Source: Listronotus oregonensis
Taxonomy: Eukaryota > Arthropoda > Insecta > Coleoptera > Curculionidae
Direction of reading: 5' to 3'
Assembly (NCBI GenBank): GCA_019359885.1
Contig: JAHBCN010002969.1
Span: 18,214 to 82,213, forward strand
Length of the DNA: 64,000 nt
The notes below the pieces were generated by a model that was not told the origin of the DNA, made no database searches, and saw only the letters and a list, made by a program, of their open reading frames with translations. Each line of letters begins with the position of its first letter. The stretch's first letter is position 1. Made by a program: the position numbers and the translations under genes. This document shows, piece by piece, positions 56,409 through 64,000 of the stretch.

Positions 56409-58836
56409 GTTTGGCGAGTTGAATCTTACGGATTGAATTTTAATGTATTAGACACTAATAGATAGAGAGTGACAGAGAACCACAGAATAAAAAAGGGTTA
56501 GAGAAGTGTTGCAACAATGTATTTCTTTCGCAACAGAAGATAACCTTGAATGGCAAGAACGCCCACTTCCCCTAGAGATGGCTCTACATTATTATTTATA
56601 ATTTTATTTATAGATGGCCCTGTCTGTTGGTCAAATTATATTTGTCCTACTTTACCGATTGAGATGATTTATATTTATGGCGGGCATTTAAAATTTTTAA
56701 AGCAATTTCGATTTATTTTATATCTTTTTTATTGATTGAAAAAACAAGTTAAACTTCATCAACTGATTATTTGTTGGTGAAGTTTAACCAATTATTTACC
56801 TTTCAACTAAAATAGATACCAAAATAAGCCAAAATTGCCTTGTTTTAAGAAAACCTTAAAATGCGTTTTAAATATTTTTTTTATTTATTTAATTATTAAT
56901 TAATTATTTTGTTGCTTATTGTTAATAGTTCCGTTTTTCAAATAAACAAACACAAGTTATTGTAATTTTTGCATGTTAAAGGGCATTAATTAATTAAAAC
57001 ACAAAACTTAAAATTAATATATTTATTTTAATTATCTATATACATATATTAATTTTAACTACAGCAAGAATAAATAAATGGTCCACCATTTTTTCATATG
57101 GGTAGAAGTACGCAGCAACACATCTGGAAAAAAAAGCAGTACCTTATTCTTAACCAAGATATTAGTTACTTTTCTTCGCGTCTTTTAAACCTATTTCATT
57201 TTGTTAGGAATAATGCTGTCTGAAAGAAAGTAGGTAAGTACGTAGACAAAGTGACATGGATGTATAAACTTGTTTCTTGCACAGTAAATATATTTATTAG
57301 TGACATGAAAAAGTAAACAATATGAAAAAATAAATAAGAAAAATATAAATTGATATTTCTATATGGTGAGACATGTCACATGTTGTATGCTCTCATCGTA
57401 GAATTACATTGTCATTATATTTAAAAATTAAAAATACACATGTATAAAATTAGATATTGCAATTTTGTATAAACTATGGTAACTAAGATGATTATTTCTA
57501 AATACAAAAAAAACCCTATGCTGATTTGGTCTTTTTATCAGTTTTTGTTGATTTTAGGTCTAATTTTTTCAGTTTCCCTACTTTATTCAAAAAAATAATA
57601 ATTTATTAACTTGATTCCACTCTTATTATCTTAAATTTCCTCCAGAATTTAAAATAGCCAAAGGCTATATATAATTATATATAATAATAATTAGTGACTA
57701 GCATAAAATCAAACATAAATAGAAAAAATCTTCAACATTCTCATGTCTTATAAAATACACTTTTAATCAAAATTATGTGTATAAAATCTGACAAAATACT
57801 TATTGCTTCCTCCACTTTTTTATATCATGAGAAAATAATAAAAACCATTATAAAAATAAATAACTCACCCCATTTTCAGTAAAACTAAATCTATTTACAA
57901 AAAAAAAATCTAAAATGTAAAAGACTTGAGCCTAAAAACTTTGAAATTACATACATCTATAAGAAGTTTAACATTCAAATCTGTTTTTTACTTTATCTAT
58001 CAACATAAACATAAATGAATAAAAATCTTTTAAAAAATGTTCCTCATGTATATACATGACGATCAATTTACAGAACCATCCAATGAGAACTAAATAGGGC
58101 CATATTGATGGCATTCTTCTTATATAAAAAAAAAATGTGAAATAGCCATCTTGTGTATTTTGCCCATAAAATTTGAAAGAATACTAAAAAAATGGATTAA
58201 ATTAAAACAAAAAAAAATACCTCATAACATATTTTTTTAATGGGACCTTTTTTCTAAATGAGGAAAGCCACAACTATAGCTCTTTTCAGCACTTGTTAAA
58301 TGATCCTGTACCTACATGTTGATATATATTGAATGGTTTTCCTATTTTTCCTACAATATTTAGTAAAACACATACCACTTTGCCACTATAACTGACATCT
58401 TATTTTTAATACTAACCAAATTAGCAATAATTCAGCCTTAAAATACACAAAAGCACAGAACATAATCCTATGATTTTAACTTTTAGTTATTTATGGGGTT
58501 AGCGGTCAACAGCTGATTTTACTTTTATTTCATATCGTCTGGTAGACCTTCGATTACATTATAAATTTAAGTCCGGTAGGTTCAATATCAGAGCAGGTAA
58601 GTGTCGCTATGTAACACTTACCAAACTGTTTCATTTTTATGAATCAAATAAGACATTTAAAAAAATATGCACATGACATTTTCTTCCACTTGTTGACTGT
58701 CGTCACAGGGTAAAAGATAATGCAACTTTTAGAATAAATTGAGATTTTTTGATTTTTGAAATCAAATAATATCGAGCAGACTTAGGTATGAAATAAAATA
58801 CATTTAGATACATTTCAGTAATACTTGTTACAGTTA
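56406..58836. other. A+T-rich tract; possible 3' UTR of a minus-strand transcript
   Basis: No coding frame. If the candidate exons at 58837-58902 and 59651-59719 are real, 57050-58836 could be their 3' untranslated region on the minus strand. A perfect 11-bp inverted repeat GGTAAGTGTCG...AACACTTACC lies at about 58598-58623. Confidence 0.3.
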
Positions 58837-59719
58837 CTAGTTTAGGTTTAAACATTCTTGACTCGGCTTTAGCATCACCGCGTCCATCATGTCTAACTCG
58901 TACTGTAACAAGTAACCTACCAGACTCATAATGTAAATTATTATTAACAACTAATAGACATTTTTGAATTATTTTAATTTTTGCAAACTACTTGCTATTT
59001 TAAAATTTGTATGTTATAAAAATTAGATGTTTTGAAAACACATTAAATTAAAATATTTACATAAAAAGCATGTTTCTGCGTAAAGAAATTGATTACAAAA
59101 TACAATGATACCCCTAATTAGTTTTATTTTTTTAAAAGTATGAAGAAACAACAGTAAAATAATTTCATTTTTATTTATTTTGTTTTATTATAGAAGGAAA
59201 AAAATAATAATGATATAACAATGGCACTTTTTTTGAAATATTTATCCCCTTAGATCTGATAATTAAAAAACTTTTCCCAGTTTTGAAATCTCTTACAATT
59301 TCTCTCTATGATGAATGCAAGAACATTAGTTTTCACAGCTATCAAAGTACCCCCAAAGTAGTTAATTGAAATACAGATTTGTTAATTTCTTTTCTAACAA
59401 AAATGTTTAGTTTAATTTTGTTAGTCTTTCAAAAAAATACCCTTAGTGTTTTAAAAAGAAAAAAAATAGGCCTACCTACAAAATAAAAATATAATTTGCA
59501 TAATTTTAATTTTTCCATACAAAATACTTCGAAAGGAAATGTAAAAAATTAAATTAAAATACAAAATTATTATCCATTAAAAATATACATAAAAAATTAG
59601 GTATTTTAAGAATAAATAAATTATTAAATGATTGTATATATTGTACTTACAATGGTGCATGTTATCCTCTTTTTTCCTTTGAAAAAAATTCGGGGCAGCT
59701 GCCTTTTGCGTTTTTTCTT
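58837..59719 (-). other. Candidate spliced minus-strand transcript
   Basis: Exon A (59719-59651) follows a TTTTGTTACAG acceptor-like site and ends with donor ATT/GTAAGTAC. Exon B starts at 58902 after a TTACTTGTTACAG acceptor. Joining keeps one frame open: KKKRKRQLPRIFFKGKKRIT, then CTIYELDMMDAVMLKPSQEC and LNLN, with the stop at 58837-58839. A second frame (MHHLRVRHDGRGDAKAESRM then FKPKLVTV) is also open across the join. Exon B is strikingly G+C-rich compared with its A+T surroundings. No domain is recognised; it could be a short coding gene or a noncoding transcript. Confidence 0.3.
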
Positions 59720-59849
59720 CTGTAACAAAATACACACTGCATAATATGCTCTACTCGCGTTAAAATTAAACAAAAAAATATGCCAAATTTCCCCAATAAC
59801 ACAGAGAAACACTAATAATTAGGAAAAATCTCAAAATCACGCGGCGACA

Positions 59850-60030
59850 CGGCACTTTAAAAATAGCAAAATAAACAATAAGTGAAAGAAAATGGCTTCC
59901 GCATTCCGCAACAGACCTTCCCCACTTCGAAGGAGACCGAAGTACCCAAAACGAGAATTGGGAAGTGGGTGTTGCCTTTCCCACGACTAGTCGCGGAAAT
60001 AGCGAATTTTTGAGTACTTTGAGACGACGG
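59850..60030. promoter_or_regulatory. Candidate promoter-like region
   Basis: A compact, CpG-containing, repeat-free stretch (GACCTTCCCCACTTCGAAGG, CCACGACTAGTCGCGGAAAT) in otherwise A+T-rich DNA. Its position fits the start of the candidate minus-strand transcript downstream (59719 and below). A plus-strand short frame from 59892 (MASAFRNRPSPLRRRPKYPK) ends after 32 codons. Confidence 0.3.
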
Positions 60031-60237
60031 GGATTTACAGAAACAAACCTATTTGTGGGAGTTTTTTCAGTTAGACTATGACATTTTTTTAACTATTTAC
60101 TAAGTAATTACAAATATCCCATTTATATGCATATTTAAATTATAACCTTCTGCTTTCGTTTATATTTAATAACATAGCGTCCAAAGGCTATACCTAGTGG
60201 AGCTGGTCGCCGACCTTCGGCAGATGTATATCAGCAC

Positions 60238-60587
60238 CGGGGTTGTAACGGAGGCCTTCTTAGCGGAGGAAAGAGGTTCGCCTCCGCGGATGCGGAGGTT
60301 AAAAAGCGGAGGGCGAAATTTAAGTGAAAAATAGAAATTTTGATTTATTAAAGTCAAAAATATTTATTTCAAATGGGTACATAACATACATACATGTAGG
60401 GGGTCCTTTCATAAATAAACTAATAAAAAAAGGGAAGAGGTAGCCGAGCGGCCGCGTCCTCCTTCCCATTTTTTTATCGTAAATAAACCTCCGTTAAAAC
60501 TCCGCAATTTCTGCACAGGCGGATGCGGAGGCCCGGTTCTTTCGGAAGTTCCGCAGTAACGGAGGCGGAGTTCCGTTAAAAACCTTA
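60238..60587. mobile_element. hAT MITE with 8-bp target duplication
   Basis: Left end CGGGGTTGTAACGGAGGCC and right end the complement of TAAGGTTTTTAACGGAACTC. The flanking 8 bp ATCAGCAC is identical at 60230-60237 and 60588-60595. The interior is dense in GCGGAGGCGGA/CCTCCGC motifs on both sides. A short stretch GGTAGCCGAGCGGCCGCG near 60439 resembles a tRNA A-box but no tRNA follows. Confidence 0.85.
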
Positions 60588-61501
<914 letters not shown>

Positions 61502-61542
61502 AAATCAGAAAAAAAAGATCTTTCGTTGTAGCGCATAATATA

Positions 61543-61720
61543 CAGGGTGTTTCATTTAAAAAGTTGAAGTTGCCTATGTTTTTCCATTTTTATATTGTGA
61601 TATTTTTTTACTGATAATTTCAAAAGATAATATAGAAAAAACTTACAATTTTTTTAAAATTTTTTTTTGTCTTTCAAAATAAAGGCCTCAGAAGCCACGT
61701 AAATATAATCAAAGACCCTG
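61543..61720. mobile_element. 178-bp MITE, inverted relative to 55165-55349
   Basis: Starts TACAGGGTGTTTCATTTAAA and ends ATAATCAAAGACCCTG. It matches the reverse complement of the copy at 55165-55349 throughout, and the homology continues into the left flank (GATCTTTCGTTGTAGCGCAT versus GATCTTTTATTGTAGTGGAT). The right TA is replaced by CA. Confidence 0.85.
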
Positions 61721-62930
61721 CATTTATATGCTATTTTTGGCTATAAAAAACTGAAAAATGGAGATAATTACATGTTTGTTTTTATTTTGTTATATTTTAC
61801 AGTGCATTAACGGATCTTTTAAAACAAATTAAAAAAAAAACATTTTTCTTGTTAATGTTTCCTTTGAATTTAAAAATAAAATGGGTATTTTTTAAAGTTT
61901 TTCATCAATAAAATGCAGTTTAGCAATTTCTAGTGATTTGTTTCATATTCTACGTGTACAGACAAATATTAAAAAAAAAACAAATTAAAAAATATAAATT
62001 AACATTTTATATATTTTTAATTATTCAATTTTTGATGAACTTTAAGAATAAAAATATTTGACAACTCAAAAAAATTAATTTGTAAACTTTGCACACATTT
62101 AAAAATATATAAAAAAACGAAATATGAACATATTCAATTGTTTTTCTGCAAGTTGTTCTATTTTTAATAAACATTAAAAAAAAAAAAGTTTTTAAGAAAA
62201 AAATTATTTTATAAAAATTAAGCAAAAACAAAAAAAAAATTAAGCAATATAAATTGAATTTTCTTTGAGAAAATCAAATTATTAAATATTTATTAAGTTA
62301 TATTCTTCAATGCGTAGAATATTTTGACCGAAAAAATTTCAATAACTCAATTTTCGATTTTTTATGGCCGAAAAAAGGTAGATCCGCCATTTTTACACAG
62401 CTGATAAAAAATTGGAGTTAACTTTACCAGTGGAAAACAGCGTAATCTTTATATATTAAAACCGATAAATTATGTATACAAAAGTTATAAAAATTATGTA
62501 AATTAAAAAAAAAAACAGTCGTATTATAAAGATAAGCAAAAGTAAAAGTGAAGAAATGTCGCGTGCCGCTAAAACAAGACTGCTAATAATAAATATTTAA
62601 AGTAATTAGAAATGCGACGATGCGTAAAAAAACTACAAAAACATACCAAGGAAATAATGTAAACATATAATTATAATGAAGTAATCCAATAAATTAACGA
62701 TAATAACGATTAAATTTTAAGGAAGTAAGGAAGTGGGTGAAAGTTCAGTTGTGACGATATTATTTTACCGGTGTATTTAATTTGATTAAATTACATGTAA
62801 TCACAAATTTAGACACGTTTTTGTCCACTTTCGGAAGGAAATGGATATATTATTAAGCTGCCCAGCCTAAAAATCACAAAATTAAGAAATTTCTTTAAAA
62901 TAATTAAATATAGTATTACGAATTAAACAG
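61721..62930. other. A+T-rich spacer with a dispersed repeat
   Basis: 61870-61930 and 62345-62400 resemble, in inverted order, the repeat at 18585-18790 (AAACTTTAAAAAATACCCA complement; CGATTTTTTATGGCCGAAAA). No gene recognised; short poly-A/T-rich frames are noise. Confidence 0.4.
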
Positions 62931-62990
62931 TAGCGTCGCTGCAGGGGCAGGTGAGGAGGCTGCCCCTGCCCCTTATGTTTTATTACATTA
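62929..62990. mobile_element. Solitary hAT-like terminus
   Basis: CAGTAGCGTCGCTGCAGGGG continues into a 7-bp stem GGGGCAG...CTGCCCC. The CAGT(A)GCGT start resembles common hAT termini. The opposite end was not found within the remaining window. Confidence 0.4.
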
Positions 62991-64000
62991 GCGCTTTCTC
63001 AGCTAGTTGATTTGGCAAACAAGTTAAATTTCCTTTGTGGCCACTTAATAAACGTCATTTAGCGCCATCTGTACTCTTTATAGCTATCTATCCATCGTCT
63101 CGTCTTTCGGGATTCCCGGTTGCGGGTTACCGGCTCGGTGGCCTTCGGCGGCGGTTTATTTACAGTGTAAGTTTGGTTTGTTACTGGAATACGCAATAAT
63201 AATTTCACAAACTTGTTTGCAATATCTTATTGGTTCTTGGGTGGGGTTAATCAACCCCCGTTAGCCCTGATACGAGTCAATCACCAGTTCTCCACTTTCC
63301 AGACACACGTTGGCCGTAAGCTTTCCAGGTCTTCGTCGGTAGAACTTCTGGATCCAGAAATTCCAAATTTTTCACAAAATTAATCTTTTTAAATGTTTTC
63401 TTATCGATGCAAGGCACAATTAACGGTAATTCAACCAAGAACTACTACTCGTAACCAGCTTGCTGTCAGTCTAGCATCTTACGCTGCGCGCGCAACCGAT
63501 CCTCCGTCATTAGAACAACGACCTCATGCACGACATAAACGTAAAATCGACAGAAATTCACCCAACCGCGCACAGCGCACAGTGGTCAAACAATGGTGTT
63601 TGGACGGAAAAATTTAGTGCAATCGATGCAAATCGATTTTGCAATCGATATTCCCAAAATATGTACTATATTTTGTGATGGTTTAAGTAAACAAATAATG
63701 AAATTTAGTTTTAATAAAGATTTTTATTACAAAAATCATTAGGTTTCCGATACCAACACAAAAGTCAATAAATATAGAATAATAAATAAGCTAATTAAAT
63801 CTTAGTTATTGAAATGATTGAAACACTAACTAGTGTTAATGAAATAAATAAGATTTTTAGTAGTGAATTAAATGAATGCTAATATAACTAAATTTAGTCG
63901 AGTGTTCCAGAAAAGTCACTTAATTCAGATACATTTTCTTCACAGAAATATCAGCTAGGTTCGTTCTTCAATAGGTTGACCACCTTTATTGGAATAAGAT
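62991..64000. other. Repeat-poor, CpG-containing stretch; no gene assigned
   Basis: 63090-63600 is distinctly richer in G+C and CpG (GGTTACCGGCTCGGTGGCCT, TACGCTGCGCGCGCAACCGA) than the window average. The plus frame 63393-63617 (74 codons) is basic and Arg/Gln-rich (PRTTTRNQLAVSLASYAARA) with no recognised domain. CAATCGAT motifs cluster at 63620-63650. It could be host promoter or exon DNA continuing beyond the window. Confidence 0.3.

Noticed and set aside
60439..60456. tRNA-Leu/Ser-like A-box GGTAGCCGAGCGG
   Set aside because: No B-box or cloverleaf follows; it lies inside a hAT MITE rich in GCGG motifs.

Overview
The window looks like intergenic, transposon-dominated DNA from an arthropod. 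An insect is most likely, and a beetle-like species with a large genome is my best guess. The grounds are very high A+T content, no long open host genes, spliced rather than compact gene structure, and a mix of Penelope-like, non-LTR (RNase H-bearing I-like and CR1/jockey-like), Tc1/mariner, hAT and PIF/Harbinger remnants typical of arthropods. No species can be named from sequence alone. The longest open frame (19736-20854, 372 codons) is the 5'-truncated reverse transcriptase of a non-LTR element.

Layout. 1-10 kb: a foldback element (27-715), a decayed Penelope-like element with inverted termini and RT plus GIY-YIG remnants (1718-3228), an I-like LINE tail (3972-4486), a degenerate triplicate repeat (4862-5475), a ~1 kb palindrome (5898-6933), and a hAT-like element with a PIF/Harbinger-like MITE inside it and a duplicated right terminus (7472-8830). 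10-24 kb: a second I-like LINE tail, TA-flanked MITEs, small hairpins, one remnant of the CR1/jockey-like family, a Penelope terminal fragment, a 1.4 kb palindrome (16835-18209) and the long RT fragment. 24-37 kb: mariner-type transposase remains (25850-26984), a hAT MITE (28542-29520), a LINE remnant split by a hAT MITE (33215-34560), and a hAT transposon (34769-36485) with HPKF and dimerisation-domain remnants, itself split by a PIF/Harbinger-like MITE. 37-46 kb: a four-unit repeat, a palindrome, a candidate two-exon host gene for a 62-residue SAM-like protein (minus strand, 39539-40632), a Penelope terminal fragment, a (TA)n array and a hAT element (44307-45043). 46-64 kb: a large foldback (47011-47966), a tandem repeat, a Tc1/mariner-like DDE transposase pseudogene between 200-bp direct repeats, a nested palindrome (52836-53732), TA-flanked MITEs tied to (TA)n arrays, a possible minus-strand transcript start near 59.6-60.0 kb, and a hAT MITE (60238-60587).

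The strongest individual observations are exact target-site duplications that define insertions: 8 bp for six hAT-type elements and 3 bp TAA for two PIF/Harbinger-type elements. Three insertions are clearly nested. The window also holds many long inverted repeats from unrelated families. I found no convincing new enzymatic system. The most unusual items are the short spliced SAM-like gene, three (TA)n junctions that swap the same flanking modules, and the tandemly duplicated hAT terminus that carries its target site with it.
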